Origin: Kushneria avicenniae
Lineage (GTDB): Bacteria; Pseudomonadota; Gammaproteobacteria; Pseudomonadales; Halomonadaceae
DNA length: 64,000 bases
Assembly: GCF_900112585.1 (NCBI RefSeq)
Contig: NZ_FOLY01000004.1
Coordinates: 124,001-188,000 of the forward strand
Direction: 5' to 3'
Shown: in pieces, positions 40,385 to 50,847 of the stretch
How positions within the stretch are numbered: the stretch's first letter is position 1
Layout: the number at the start of each line of letters is the position of its first letter
Position numbers and translations under genes: made by a program
Notes under the pieces: generated by a model
Seen by the model: the letters and a program-made list of their open reading frames with translations, nothing else
Databases searched by the model: none
What the model was told of the DNA's origin: nothing

Positions 40385-43300
40385 TCAGCCCACCCACTTT
40401 CTGGCATTGCGGAACATGCGCATCCAGCCGCCGGCCTCGCGCCACTCCTGCGGCTGCCAGGAGTTGGTGACCGCTCGCGCCACGCGCTCGGGATGCGGCA
40501 TCATGATGGTCACGCGGCCGTCACTGCTGGTCAGACCGGTGATGCCGGAGGGCGACCCATTGGGGTTGGCCGGATAGCCGGTGGTCACCTCGCCGAAGTT
40601 ATCAACGTAGCGCAGCGCGACCGTACCGCTGGCCTGCGCCTGGCGCAGGTGGCTGGCATCACCAAACTGCGCCTGCCCTTCCCCGTGCGCCACCGCAATC
40701 GGCATGCGCGAGCCGGCCATGTCGCCCAGAAACAGCGATGGCGTGGACTCCACGCGTACCATCGAGACGCGCGCCTCGTACTGTTCGGAGAGGTTGCGCA
40801 CAAACCGCGGCCAGTGATCGGCCCCCGGAATCAGCGATTTGAGCCGGGAGAGCATCTGACAACCGTTGCACACGCCAAGGGCGAAGGTATCCTCGCGCTC
40901 GAAGAAGCGGGCAAACTGCTCGCGGCCGCGCTCGCTGAAAAGAATAGATTTCGCCCAGCCACCGCCGGCGCCCAGTACGTCGCCATAGGAGAAGCCGCCG
41001 CAGGCCGCTGCACCCTGGAAGTCGGCCAGCTCCACGCGCCCTTCCAGAATGTCCGACATGTGAACGTCGATCGCCTCAAAACCGGCGTTGGTGAAATTCC
41101 ACGCCATCTCGAGCTGGCCGTTGACGCCCTGCTCTCGCAGAATCGCCACTCGCGGAGCCGTGCCCTTGTTGATAAAGGGGGCGGCGACATCGTCATCGAC
41201 GTCATAGCTCAGGCTGGCGTGCAGTCCGGGATTACGGGTCTCGTCGAGCGCGTCGAACTCCTGGCGGGCGCAGTCCGGATTGTCCCGGCGCGCCTGCAGT
41301 CGATAGCTGGTCTCCGCCCAGGTGCGGATGGCGTGAACGCGCGTGGTCTCGATCAGCGTACTGTCGTAAAGCGTTGCCGAGAAGCGATCATCCCGCGTCG
41401 GTGACCCGATGCGATGAACGCAATCGCCCAGCCCGCTCTCCGCGAGCACGACCAGTACGGTATCGATGTCGTTTTGAGCCACCTGAATGACCGCCCCCGG
41501 CTCTTCGGCAAAGAGCGCGGCAGTCGCCTCATGCGCGTCGCGCACCAGCTCATCGAGGGTGAGCGCCAGGCCGCAGTGGCCGGCGAAGGCCATTTCAGCC
41601 ACCGTGGTCAAAAGCCCGCCGTCACTGCGGTCGTGATAGGCCAGCAGCCGGCCGTCACGATTGAGACGCTGAATGGCGTTAAAAAAGTTGACCAGATCTT
41701 CCGGCGCGTCCAGATCCGGCGCGTGAGCGCCCAGCTGCCCGTAGACCTGCGCCAGCGCCGAGCCGCCCAGGCGGTTTTTGCCACGGCCAAGATCGATCAG
41801 CACGAGCTCGGAGGCCTCATTCGGATCCAGCTGCGGTGTCAGGGTCTTCAGGGTATCGCTGACCGGGGCAAAGGCCGACACGATCATCGACAGCGGCGCC
41901 GTAACAGCCTTGTCGCGCTCGCCGTCGTGCCAGGCGGTGCGCATCGACATCGAGTCCTTGCCCACCGGAATGGCGATACCCAGCGCCGGGCACAGTTCCA
42001 TACCGACCGCGTGCACCGCATCAAACAGGGCCTGGTTTTCACCTTCGTGATCGGCAGCGCTCATCCAGTTGGCGGAGAGCTTGATATCGCCCAGCGCCTC
42101 GATGGGCGACGCAGCGATATTGGTAATCGCCTCGGTGACGGCCAGACGCGCCGAAGCGGCCGACGAAATCAGGGCGGTGGGCGTACGCTCGCCCATCGAC
42201 ATGGCCTCACCGACATGGGTGTCAAAAGCCGCCGTGGTGACGGCGCAGTCCGCCACCGGCACCTGCCAGGGGCCGACCATCTGATCACGCACGCTCATGC
42301 CGCCCACGGTGCGATCGCCGATGGTGATCAGAAAGCTCTTGGACGCCACCGCCGGCAGCTGCAGTACCCGGTCCATGGCCTCGTTGAGATCCAGATTGTC
42401 GAGCATCAGAAGCGGCTGGGTAATCTCGCGACGCTCGAAACTGCGCTGCATCTTCGGCGGCTTGCCAAACAACACGCTCATGGGCAGATCGATGGGACGG
42501 CTTTCAAAGTGCTCGTCGACCACCGTGATCTCGTGCGCCTCGGTCGCCTCACCTACCACGGCAAACGGACAGCGCTCTCGGGCGCAAAGCGATTCAAACT
42601 GTTCGATCGCCTCCGGCGCCACCGCCAGCACATAGCGCTCCTGCGCCTCGTTGCACCAGATTTCCAGCGGCGTCATGCCCGGCTCGGCGCTGGGCACGTC
42701 GCGCAGGCTGAACCGCCCGCCGCGACCGCCATCCTTGACCAGCTCCGGCAGCGCGTTGGAGAGACCACCGGCACCGACGTCGTGGATGAAGCTGATCGGG
42801 TTGTCTTCTCCCAGCGCGATACAGCGATCGATGACTTCCTGGGCACGGCGCTCCATTTCGGCGTTGTCGCGCTGTACCGAGGCAAAATCCAGTGCGTCGC
42901 TGGTGCTGCCGGAGGCCACTGAGGAGGCAGCGCCACCACCCAGCCCGATCAGCATGGCCGGTCCGCCCATGACGATCAGCTTCGCCCCGACGGCAATCTC
43001 ACCCTTGAGCACGTGCTCATCGCGCACGTTACCGTAGCCACCGGCGAGCATGATCGGCTTGTGGTAGCCGCGGCGCTCGACGCCCGCCGGGCCGACCACA
43101 TCGTGCTCATAGGTCCGGAAATAGCCGTTGAGCGCCGGACGGCCAAACTCGTTGTTGAACGCCGCCGCGCCGATCGGCGCCTCGATCATGATGTCGAGCG
43201 CGCTCTTGATACGCTCTGGCTTGCCGTAATCGAACGCTTCCCACGGCTGCAAAAGCTCCGGGATGCGCAGGTTGGAGACGGTAAAGCCGGTCAGGCCGGC

Positions 43301-44284
43301 CTTGGGCTTGCCCCCGCGGCCGGTCGCGCCTTCATCACGAATCTCGCCACCGGCGCCGGTGGCAGCCCCGGGGTAGGGCGCAATGGCGGTCGGGTGATTG
43401 TGCGTTTCGACCTTCATCAGGATGTGAATCGGCTCCTGATGGGACACAAAGCGAAAATCGCGACTGTCGGCCAGAAAGCGCCCGGCCTCGTGGCCACGAA
43501 TGATGGCGGCGTTATCGCTATAGGCGGACAGCACGTTGTCCGGCGAGCACTGATGGGTATTGCGAATCATGCCGAACAGCGAGTGCGTCTGCGCCTGGCC
43601 GTCGATGCGCCAGTCGGCATTGAAGATCTTGTGGCGGCAGTGCTCGGAATTGGCCTGGGCGAACATCATCAGTTCGACATCGCTGGGATTTCGGCCAAGG
43701 CCGGTGAAGGACTCGACCAGATAATCGATTTCGTCCTCGGCCAGCGCCAGTCCGAGTGTGGCGTTGGCCTCTACCAGCGCCGCACGTCCACCTCCCAGAA
43801 TATCCACGTGGCTTTCCGGCGCCGCCGTATGCTGCTCGAAGAGCTTTGCGGCGTCGCTTGAATCAAACAGTACCGTTTGCGTCATGCGATCGGCCAGAAC
43901 CTGTCGAATCGCTTCGGCCTCGTCTCTGCTCGGCAGTGAATCGGTCTCAACAAACCAGGCCACACCCGCCTCGATGCGGCGCACCTGATCAAGCCCGCAG
44001 TTATGGGCAATATCGGTGGCCTTGGAGGACCAGGGCGAGACGGTACCAAAGCGCGGCACGACCAGATAGAGCGCACCTGCCGGTGCCGAGGCTGCCTTCT
44101 CGTCGGCTTCAAGCAGCGCGCAAAGGCGCTCGGTGACGCCGGGCGCCGGGGTCTGCTCGATGTCTACAAAATAGCGATGCATCGCATGCACGCCTGTCAC
44201 GCCCGGCATCGCCTCGCGCAGACGAGCCAGCAGACGGGCATGACGGAAGGAAGAAAGGGCACTCTGGCCGTGCAGTTCGAGCAT
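40385..44284 (-). CDS. purL: phosphoribosylformylglycinamidine synthase PurL
   Basis: PurL converts FGAR to FGAM using glutamine in purine synthesis. The 1299-residue protein is the large single-chain gammaproteobacterial form: N-terminal domain, FGAM synthetase core ([33 protein letters not shown]-type ATP site) and C-terminal class I glutaminase with the nucleophile in [10 protein letters not shown] and MMPHPERV near the end. The ATG at 44284 gives MLELHG. It is divergent from mltF, a conserved gammaproteobacterial arrangement. Confidence 0.97.
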   Translation of the reverse strand: MLELHGQSALSSFRHARLLARLREAMPGVTGVHAMHRYFVDIEQTPAPGVTERLCALLEADEKAASAPAGALYLVVPRFGTVSPWSSKATDIAHNCGLDQVRRIEAGVAWFVETDSLPSRDEAEAIRQVLADRMTQTVLFDSSDAAKLFEQHTAAPESHVDILGGGRAALVEANATLGLALAEDEIDYLVESFTGLGRNPSDVELMMFAQANSEHCRHKIFNADWRIDGQAQTHSLFGMIRNTHQCSPDNVLSAYSDNAAIIRGHEAGRFLADSRDFRFVSHQEPIHILMKVETHNHPTAIAPYPGAATGAGGEIRDEGATGRGGKPKAGLTGFTVSNLRIPELLQPWEAFDYGKPERIKSALDIMIEAPIGAAAFNNEFGRPALNGYFRTYEHDVVGPAGVERRGYHKPIMLAGGYGNVRDEHVLKGEIAVGAKLIVMGGPAMLIGLGGGAASSVASGSTSDALDFASVQRDNAEMERRAQEVIDRCIALGEDNPISFIHDVGAGGLSNALPELVKDGGRGGRFSLRDVPSAEPGMTPLEIWCNEAQERYVLAVAPEAIEQFESLCARERCPFAVVGEATEAHEITVVDEHFESRPIDLPMSVLFGKPPKMQRSFERREITQPLLMLDNLDLNEAMDRVLQLPAVASKSFLITIGDRTVGGMSVRDQMVGPWQVPVADCAVTTAAFDTHVGEAMSMGERTPTALISSAASARLAVTEAITNIAASPIEALGDIKLSANWMSAADHEGENQALFDAVHAVGMELCPALGIAIPVGKDSMSMRTAWHDGERDKAVTAPLSMIVSAFAPVSDTLKTLTPQLDPNEASELVLIDLGRGKNRLGGSALAQVYGQLGAHAPDLDAPEDLVNFFNAIQRLNRDGRLLAYHDRSDGGLLTTVAEMAFAGHCGLALTLDELVRDAHEATAALFAEEPGAVIQVAQNDIDTVLVVLAESGLGDCVHRIGSPTRDDRFSATLYDSTLIETTRVHAIRTWAETSYRLQARRDNPDCARQEFDALDETRNPGLHASLSYDVDDDVAAPFINKGTAPRVAILREQGVNGQLEMAWNFTNAGFEAIDVHMSDILEGRVELADFQGAAACGGFSYGDVLGAGGGWAKSILFSERGREQFARFFEREDTFALGVCNGCQMLSRLKSLIPGADHWPRFVRNLSEQYEARVSMVRVESTPSLFLGDMAGSRMPIAVAHGEGQAQFGDASHLRQAQASGTVALRYVDNFGEVTTGYPANPNGSPSGITGLTSSDGRVTIMMPHPERVARAVTNSWQPQEWREAGGWMRMFRNARKWVG

Positions 44285-44560
44285 GACGAATGAAGCCTCT
44301 ACTGACTGACAGGAAATAAGGTGGTATGCGGGAACGCCATCGTCGGGATGTCGCAGCCCCCGGGTGGAAACAGCGCCAGGCGGCGAGGGCGTCATCATAC
44401 TGGAAAGCGACTCGCGTGGCGAAGGCTGGTCGTTGCACAGAACCATGGGCGCGCCATCAGTCAAAAGGCTGAGGCTATCGTGCAGTTAAGGGCCATCGAC
44501 TAGCCGGGGCGGGCTGCCATCGGTATCTTGTGCCCTCCTTTCAAACGGTCGTTTTTTTCC

Positions 44561-46048
44561 ATGCGCAGGCATTTTCTACGCACAACCCGAAGAGTTGCGG
44601 GGCTGGTGGCAGCGCTTTTGCTGCTGCTGACGCCTGCCCGCGCGATCTCGACGTGGTCGGATGCGCTGATGCCGGATGCCATGACTTCCCACACAACGCT
44701 TGCCGATATCCAGCAGCGTGATTTCCTGACCATTGCCACACGTAATACGCCGGCCACCTTTTACGAAGGCCGTCAGGGGCCGACCGGCTTCGAATTCGAG
44801 CTTTTCCGCCGTTTTGCCGATGAGCTGGGGGTCAGTATTGCCGTGGAAGATGATCACCACATCAACGGTGTACTCGACCAGGTGGCCAAAGGCCGCTCCG
44901 ATCTTGGCGCCGCCGGACTGGTGCTGGACCAAAAGCGGCCCGGGGTCACCTACTCAAGGCCGATCATGTCGATGCAGCCCATGGTGGCGTATCGGCGCGG
45001 CGCAGCTAGACCCGAGACCATCGAGGATCTCGACGGGCTGGATATCGGCACGGTCGCCGGCGCCGGCACCAGTCAGGTGCTGCACGACCTGCAAAAGACC
45101 CATCCGTCACTGACCTGGCGCGAAAGCCCCGACATTGAAACCACGGACCTGCTGAAAATGGTCAACGATGGGGAACTTGATGCCGCGGTGGTCTATGCTC
45201 ACGAGTTCAAGCTGAACCGTCTGTTCTTTCCCGGTGTGGCCAGCGCACTGACCATCGGTGACCCCGTCACTCTGGCATGGGCCTTCCCTGCCGGGACCGA
45301 CCCCACCCTGGTGGAGCGTGCCAATGCCTTTATCGATGATATGCGACACTCCGGCGATCTGACACTATTGACCCAGCAGTACTTCGGGCATGAGGACTAC
45401 CTCGAGTATGTGGGAGCACGGCGCTTTATCGCGCAGGCACAGACGCATCTGAACCAGTGGCTGCCTCACTTCAAGCGCGCGGCCGCACAGACCGGGCTGG
45501 ACTGGAAACTGCTGGCGGCGGTGGGCTATCAGGAGTCCCACTGGCAGCCGGACGCCGTCTCGCCCACGGGCGTCAAGGGGCTGATGATGATGACCCGTAA
45601 CACCGCACGTCACATGGATGTGGCCGACCGCGAGGATCCCCTGCAGAGCATCGACGGCGGCGCCCGCTATCTGCGCTATCTTCATGAGCGCATCCCTGAC
45701 GGTGTCGCCGAGCCGGACAGAACCTGGATGACGCTGGCGGCCTACAACCTGGGGCTGGGCCATCTCTATGATGCACGCCGACTGGCAAAACTGCAGGGTC
45801 ATGATCCGGACCAGTGGTCCTCGATCAGAAAGGTGCTGCCGCTTTTGCAGGAAAGCAGTTGGTACACCCGGGTGGAACACGGCTTCGCACGTGGTAATGT
45901 AGCGGCGCTTTATGTGCGCAATATCAAGCGCTATGAAGAGATTCTTGACTGGGTCGAGCGCAGCCAGTACCAGTTTTCATCGCTTGCTCGTGCCACCGCC
46001 AGCAATACGCCCACTCCTGTATTCGAGACCGTACCGCCCGTTCCATGA
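44561..46048 (+). CDS. mltF: membrane-bound lytic murein transglycosylase F
   Basis: MltF cuts peptidoglycan glycosidic bonds and carries an N-terminal solute-binding-like domain. The 495-residue protein has a signal sequence (RVAGLVAALLLLLTPARA), an SBP_bac_3 domain (about 50-270, FLTIATRNTPATFYEG) and an SLT domain (about 290-450) with catalytic Glu in AVGYQESHWQ and SPTGVKGLMMMT. I choose the ATG at 44561; an in-frame TTG at 44528 is also possible. Its stop overlaps the diguanylate cyclase start (ATGA). Confidence 0.94.
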   Translation: MRRHFLRTTRRVAGLVAALLLLLTPARAISTWSDALMPDAMTSHTTLADIQQRDFLTIATRNTPATFYEGRQGPTGFEFELFRRFADELGVSIAVEDDHHINGVLDQVAKGRSDLGAAGLVLDQKRPGVTYSRPIMSMQPMVAYRRGAARPETIEDLDGLDIGTVAGAGTSQVLHDLQKTHPSLTWRESPDIETTDLLKMVNDGELDAAVVYAHEFKLNRLFFPGVASALTIGDPVTLAWAFPAGTDPTLVERANAFIDDMRHSGDLTLLTQQYFGHEDYLEYVGARRFIAQAQTHLNQWLPHFKRAAAQTGLDWKLLAAVGYQESHWQPDAVSPTGVKGLMMMTRNTARHMDVADREDPLQSIDGGARYLRYLHERIPDGVAEPDRTWMTLAAYNLGLGHLYDARRLAKLQGHDPDQWSSIRKVLPLLQESSWYTRVEHGFARGNVAALYVRNIKRYEEILDWVERSQYQFSSLARATASNTPTPVFETVPPVP

Positions 46049-48042
46049 GAGCCCTTTTCGCCCGCCATGGTGACCTGCTGCTGACCCTGCTTGCCCTGCC
46101 CTGTGTCGTGGCGGGGTGGTGGCTGACGCGCCCGCAGGAGCACCTGCTGCTGGCCATGACCGCCATGGTGGTTCTGCCACGCCTGGCCATGCACGTGGCC
46201 GACAAGTGGCATCCTCATTTTCTCAAGCCCGTGGCCATGGCCATGGCCACTATCGCCCTGATCCCCCTGCTGTCACTGCTGGGCTCGTTCATCCTGCCCG
46301 ACACCCTTGTGGATTACGGGCAGTGGTCGGCGCTGTTCAATCACTGGCTCGACCGGGTGCCCTTTTACTCCCTGCGCCCGTCCATTCTGATCATTCTGGC
46401 GCTGCTGTTTCTGCTGCTGCTTTCACTTCTCCCCTCGCGCTCGGGCGGTGTCGCGCCCATTGCCCTTGCCATGGCCGCCACGCTGACCGTGATGCATCTG
46501 ATCGAGCAGCACTGGTTTCGCTCGCTGCATGAGGTATCGCTGTCAACGCCGACCATACTGATCATCTTCCTGCTGCTGGCCTCCGAGGCCATAGCGCAGT
46601 GGCCGCAGCGGCGCATGGAGGCCGTTGGCGTGGCACTGGCCGCCTCGATGACCGTCATGGTGGTGCTGCTGATACTCTGGCATTACCACAACGACCAGAA
46701 CATCCGCGAGGTCAACAAGGTCGCCCGCACCCGCGTCGATGCCCTGAGCGAACGACTGGGCCAGGAAATCAACGTCAGTGACCAAGCCATGCAGCGCTTT
46801 GCCCTGAGCTGGGATTCGGCCGGCGGCCTGCCTTCCAGCCGAGCCTGGACGCACCGCGCCCGGCGGCTTGCCGAACATTTCGGCTACATGGAGACCATCG
46901 CCTACATCGATCGTCAGGGCCCCCGTATTCGCCATGCCTTTCCTCTGCAGAGCAATCAGCCGCTGCTGGGGCATCATGTACTCTCGAGCGAGGATGATCA
47001 GGCACTGCCCGGCGTCCTGCAGGGCCGCGCCAGCGCGACCGGCATGGTCAACCTGACCAACGGCGGACGTGGGGTCATCTTCTATCAGCCCGTTCGCGAT
47101 CTCGATAGCGCCGCCGTTCGGGGCGCCGCCGCCTTTGTGATCGATCCGGCACGCCTTTTTGCCACGCTCGACAACACGCGCGACGGCGGCAACTTCCGGG
47201 TGCGGGTCATGCAGGACGGCGACACGATCTACAGCTCCAAGACCCCTAAGAATCTGAGCATGCTGGAGCACTGCAATATCCTGCAGCTGGGCCAGAGCAA
47301 TTTCACGCTCTGCGCCGAGGCCAGCTACGCCCGACTCTTTGACGACCGCTCCAAGCTGCCGGCCATCGTGTTGCTCACCGGGCTGATCTTTACCTGGATG
47401 CTGTATCTGCTGATGTATTTCCATCACCGCCTGCGCCGTCGCCACAATGGCATCAAGGATGCCAACTATCGCCTGCGCGGCGAGGTGGAAAAGCGCATCG
47501 CCCTGCAGCAGGAAGTGGAGTGGCTGGCGCAGCATGACGAACTCACCGGCCTGCCCAATCGACGCTATTTCAGCCAGTGGTTCGGACGTCTGGATGCCTC
47601 AGGGTTCAGAACGGTCATTCTGCTGGACATCGATCACTTCAAGCAGATCAACGACAGAATGGGTCACCCCACGGGCGATGAATATCTGCAGCGCGTGGCC
47701 CACCGCCTGCAGGAGATCGTGACCGCTGGCGGCGGACTGCTGGCCCGCTTTGGTGGTGAGGAGTTCATCGCCTGTCTGCCGGAGATGCCCCCCGAAAGGG
47801 CGGCCGATATCGGCGAACAGCTACGCCGCGGCATTGAAGGTCTGGCCCTGCCAAGACATGACTCAAACACTACGGTGACCATCAGCGCCGGTCTGATCAG
47901 CACCCGCCGCGCCAGCGATACCCTGATGGCGCTGATCGAAATCGCCGATCAGGCGCTCTATCGCGCCAAGCTGGCCGGGCGCAATCGTGTCGAGGTGGCC
48001 GGCGCCATGGATACCGGCACCAGCGGGCGTCAGGACGACTGA
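46045..48042 (+). CDS. membrane diguanylate cyclase with periplasmic sensor domain
   Basis: A 665-residue sensor. Residues about 1-220 hold about seven hydrophobic segments, about 225-430 a periplasmic CHASE-like region (GHHVLSSEDDQALPG, GRGVIFYQPVRD), then a further segment near 440-460 and a GGDEF domain (about 495-655). The active-site motif is GGEEF at 570-574, which keeps catalytic potential; the inhibitory RxxD site is absent (Ala/Gly residues at that place). It overlaps mltF in ATGA and the convergent tadA by 13 bases. The ligand is unknown. Confidence 0.88.
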   Translation: MRALFARHGDLLLTLLALPCVVAGWWLTRPQEHLLLAMTAMVVLPRLAMHVADKWHPHFLKPVAMAMATIALIPLLSLLGSFILPDTLVDYGQWSALFNHWLDRVPFYSLRPSILIILALLFLLLLSLLPSRSGGVAPIALAMAATLTVMHLIEQHWFRSLHEVSLSTPTILIIFLLLASEAIAQWPQRRMEAVGVALAASMTVMVVLLILWHYHNDQNIREVNKVARTRVDALSERLGQEINVSDQAMQRFALSWDSAGGLPSSRAWTHRARRLAEHFGYMETIAYIDRQGPRIRHAFPLQSNQPLLGHHVLSSEDDQALPGVLQGRASATGMVNLTNGGRGVIFYQPVRDLDSAAVRGAAAFVIDPARLFATLDNTRDGGNFRVRVMQDGDTIYSSKTPKNLSMLEHCNILQLGQSNFTLCAEASYARLFDDRSKLPAIVLLTGLIFTWMLYLLMYFHHRLRRRHNGIKDANYRLRGEVEKRIALQQEVEWLAQHDELTGLPNRRYFSQWFGRLDASGFRTVILLDIDHFKQINDRMGHPTGDEYLQRVAHRLQEIVTAGGGLLARFGGEEFIACLPEMPPERAADIGEQLRRGIEGLALPRHDSNTTVTISAGLISTRRASDTLMALIEIADQALYRAKLAGRNRVEVAGAMDTGTSGRQDD

Positions 48043-48491
48043 CGCCGCTGCTCGAAAAAACGCTTCAAAAGCCGCCTAGCCGGCGCTGCCAGCACCCCCG
48101 ATGTGACCACCACGTCATGATTGTGCCAGGGCTGGGCAAACAGGTTGGCCTTCGACTCCGCCATGCCGGTTCGAGGCTCCGGCGCACCGTAGACGACCCG
48201 CGCGATCCGGGCGTGAATGATGGCGCCGGTGCACATCAGACAGGGCTCAACGGTGACGTACAGCGTGCAGCCGGTCAGGCGGTAGTTGCCGGTGCGCTCG
48301 CCGGCGTTGCGCAGCGCCTGCACCTCGGCATGCGCCGTCGGATCGTGTCGTCCGACCGGCGTATTGAACCCTTCGCCGACAATCTCGCCTTCGGCGTTGA
48401 CCACCACTGCCCCGACCGGCACCTCTCCGGCGGCCATCGCCAGATGCGCCTGATCCAGCGCCCGGTGCATGTAGAATTCGTCGCTGTGCAT
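48030..48491 (-). CDS. tadA: tRNA-specific adenosine deaminase TadA
   Basis: TadA converts A34 to inosine in tRNA-Arg(ACG). The 153-residue protein has the HAE motif (H54, E56) and the PCLMC zinc pair (C84, C87), with AAGEVPVGAVVV at the N-terminus. The ATG at 48491 is natural. It overlaps the diguanylate cyclase 3' end and is the short, essential-type family member, not the second deaminase at 62784. Confidence 0.95.
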   Translation of the reverse strand: MHSDEFYMHRALDQAHLAMAAGEVPVGAVVVNAEGEIVGEGFNTPVGRHDPTAHAEVQALRNAGERTGNYRLTGCTLYVTVEPCLMCTGAIIHARIARVVYGAPEPRTGMAESKANLFAQPWHNHDVVVTSGVLAAPARRLLKRFFEQRRQSS

Positions 48492-48546
48492 GACTTGCTT
48501 CCATCAGGTGAGGATCCGTGACGCCCGAATGGCCCTGCGCAATGAT

Positions 48547-48577
48547 ATAAAAAAACCGGCGCCTCGTGGCGCCGGTT
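48547..48577 (-). terminator. terminator downstream of the alcohol dehydrogenase
   Basis: A 10-bp GC-rich stem (arms 48554-48563 and 48568-48577) with a 4-base loop is followed on the minus strand by a run of seven or more T, 34 bases past the dehydrogenase stop. Confidence 0.87.
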
Positions 48578-48610
48578 GGTGATCAGCCGGGTCAACGGCG
48601 AGCCGTTTGA

Positions 48611-49678
48611 TCAGGCAGCACGGCCTTCCTTGAGCGAGGCCATGTCGATGACGAAACGATACTTGACGTCACCCTTTTCCATCCGCTCGTAGGCTTCGTT
48701 GATCTGATCAATGTTGATCATTTCAACGTCACAGGTAATGCCATGCTCGGCACAGAAATCCAGCAGCTCCTGAGTTTCCGGAATGCCCCCGATCAGGGAA
48801 CCGGCCAGAACACGACGCTTGAAAACAAGGTTGAAGGCTGCCACCGGCGGCTCGATCGGATCGAGCAGTCCCACCATGATATGGGTGCCGTCATAGGTCA
48901 ATGCATTGAGATACGGGTTGATATCATGTTGAACCGGTACGGTATCAAGCATGAAATCGAACTGCCCGGCCACGGCTTCCATCTGCGACTCATCCGTTGA
49001 AATCACGACATGATCCGCGCCCTGCTTTTTCGCTTCCGCAACCTTGGACTCGGAACGCGTGAAGATGGTGACTTCAGCACCCAGTGCCTTGGCCAGCTTG
49101 ACGCCCATGTGGCCCAGACCGCCCATGCCGATCACGCCAACCTTGTGACCTGCCTTGACGCCGTAATGCTTCAGCGGAGAAAAAGTCGTGATGCCGGCAC
49201 ACAGAATGGGCGCCGCAGATTTGAGGTCGATGCCGTCCGGCATGCGGACCACAAAACGCTCGCTGACCACGATGGAATCGGAATAGCCCCCATAGGTCAT
49301 TGAGCCATCCTGACGATCCGGCGCGCCATAGGTCGGTGTAAATCCTTCCAGACAGTACTGTTCCAGCCCATCATCGCAGGCGGCACAGTGGTGGCAGGAA
49401 TCGACCATGCAGCCGACACCGACAAGATCGCCAACCTGGTATTGCGAGACATCACTCCCGACACCAGTGACACGCCCCACAATCTCATGGCCCGGTACGA
49501 CAGGAAAGGTCGTCATGCCCCAGTCATTGCGCGCGAAATGCAGATCGCTGTGGCATACGCCGCAATAGAGGATTTCGATGGCAACATCGTCGGGGCGTGG
49601 CGCGCGACGTTCAAAGTTCCAGGGCTCAAGGGGTGTTTCGGCGCTATGGGCAGCGTAGCCCCTGGCGGGTGTCGACAT
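48611..49678 (-). CDS. zinc-dependent NAD(P) alcohol dehydrogenase, YahK/CAD type
   Basis: A 355-residue medium-chain dehydrogenase. Catalytic zinc ligands lie in CGVCHSDLH and PGHEIVG; the structural zinc loop is CMVDSCHHCAACDDGLEQYC; the cofactor site is GMGGLGHMGVKLAKALG. The pattern and length match the cinnamyl-alcohol/YahK group, which reduce many aldehydes with NADPH. AGGAGA precedes the ATG at 49678. It is divergent from a YqhC-like AraC regulator, and a palindrome lies in its leader. Confidence 0.92.
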   Translation of the reverse strand: MSTPARGYAAHSAETPLEPWNFERRAPRPDDVAIEILYCGVCHSDLHFARNDWGMTTFPVVPGHEIVGRVTGVGSDVSQYQVGDLVGVGCMVDSCHHCAACDDGLEQYCLEGFTPTYGAPDRQDGSMTYGGYSDSIVVSERFVVRMPDGIDLKSAAPILCAGITTFSPLKHYGVKAGHKVGVIGMGGLGHMGVKLAKALGAEVTIFTRSESKVAEAKKQGADHVVISTDESQMEAVAGQFDFMLDTVPVQHDINPYLNALTYDGTHIMVGLLDPIEPPVAAFNLVFKRRVLAGSLIGGIPETQELLDFCAEHGITCDVEMINIDQINEAYERMEKGDVKYRFVIDMASLKEGRAA

Positions 49679-49711
49679 GCAGACGTCTCCTGTGCGTAAT
49701 GCGTCAAGACA

Positions 49712-49736
49712 GGAATCCGCCACTGTGGCGGGTTCC
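49712..49736. promoter_or_regulatory. near-perfect 25-base palindrome in the alcohol dehydrogenase leader
   Basis: Twelve-base arms 49712-49723 and 49725-49736 around one central base match except at one pair. It lies 34-58 bases upstream of the dehydrogenase ATG, in the divergent region shared with the AraC-type regulator. The loop is too short for a relaxed hairpin and no T-run follows, so a protein-binding operator seems more likely than a terminator. Confidence 0.5.
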
Positions 49737-49918
49737 CTGAAGTGCACTCAGTCTGATGTCAAACGCACCATCGCGCCATACACGGTTCTGTTCCATGCTT
49801 GCCTATTCCTGCACGACAAAACGTTACAGGGTATCAATAAGCCCTCATTCCATGCACAATTCACCAGAATCAACGACTGCCCCTGAGCGTCGCCACCCAT
49901 GACGGACTTCCCTGCCCC

Positions 49919-50839
49919 ATGTCTGATGCCATGCTTCAATTCCCCAGTGATGTCGCCCCTGATCTTCTTCATCGGCGCCTGTGTGATCTGATCACGCCAC
50001 TGGTCGATCGGGACGGCTATCTTCCTACTGCCCTTGAAGGCGTCAAACTGATGGCGCTTCACGGCAGCCACCAGCGCACGCCGCTGGTCTATGAGCCCGG
50101 CCTGATCATCATTGCCCAGGGGGGGAAAACGGGCTATCTGGGCACGCGTACCATCCACTACGGCGCCGGCCACTATCTGGTACAGGCCATGCCGGTGCCC
50201 TTTGAGTGCGAAACGCAGGCCACGCCTGAGGCGCCCCTGCTGGGGGTATTCATCAGTATCGACATGATCATGCTGGGCGAGCTGGCTCAGGTCGTGCCGG
50301 GAGCGTTGAACCCGCAGGAGGCACCGGAACTCATGGCCGCAGAGACCCTGACCGCCGCCATGGGGCACAGCGTCATGCATCTGCTGGAGTGTCTGTACGA
50401 TGAGACCATGTGTCGCGCGCTGGGCCACCAGCGCATTCGGGAAGTACTGTTCGAGGCACTCCGGGGGCCGCAGGGGGAATCACTGCGACAGCTTCTGCAG
50501 CAGAATCAGTATGGTCGCATCGGCCATGCCCTCGAGACGCTGCATCGCGACTACGCACAGCCGCTGTCCGTCGAGACGCTGGCCGACAAGGTCAACATGA
50601 GCGCCTCGGCCTTTCATCATCACTTCAAGCGCCTGACGCACCTGTCTCCCCTGCAGTATCAAAAGCGCATTCGCCTTTTAAAGGCACGCGCCCTGATTGC
50701 GGCCCGGACCCACAACGTCAGCAGTGCGGCCAGCGCCGTGGGCTATCAGAGCCCGTCGCAGTTCAGCCGCGAGTACAAGCGCTACTTCGGCCATCAGCCG
50801 GCAGGCGATCAATATCCGGCGCACCAGCACATCAACTGA
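49919..50839 (+). CDS. AraC-family regulator, YqhC-like
   Basis: A 306-residue regulator with the N-terminal AraC_N domain (PF06719 type; LIIIAQGGKTGYLG, YLVQAMPVPFECET) and two C-terminal helix-turn-helix motifs (PLSVETLADKVNMSASAFHHHFK, VSSAASAVGYQSPSQFSREYKRYFG). E. coli YqhC has this build and activates an adjacent aldehyde reductase gene in response to aldehydes. Here the neighbour is a YahK-type dehydrogenase, divergently transcribed, consistent with a similar role. The start lacks a clear ribosome site; an ATG four codons later is an alternative. Confidence 0.87.
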   Translation: MSDAMLQFPSDVAPDLLHRRLCDLITPLVDRDGYLPTALEGVKLMALHGSHQRTPLVYEPGLIIIAQGGKTGYLGTRTIHYGAGHYLVQAMPVPFECETQATPEAPLLGVFISIDMIMLGELAQVVPGALNPQEAPELMAAETLTAAMGHSVMHLLECLYDETMCRALGHQRIREVLFEALRGPQGESLRQLLQQNQYGRIGHALETLHRDYAQPLSVETLADKVNMSASAFHHHFKRLTHLSPLQYQKRIRLLKARALIAARTHNVSSAASAVGYQSPSQFSREYKRYFGHQPAGDQYPAHQHIN

Positions 50840-50847
50840 CGCGGCGA

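Noticed and set aside
41414-42922. 502-codon open frame opposite purL
   Set aside because: Antisense to the PurL core; composition is typical of antisense frames and no ribosome site or domain is seen.
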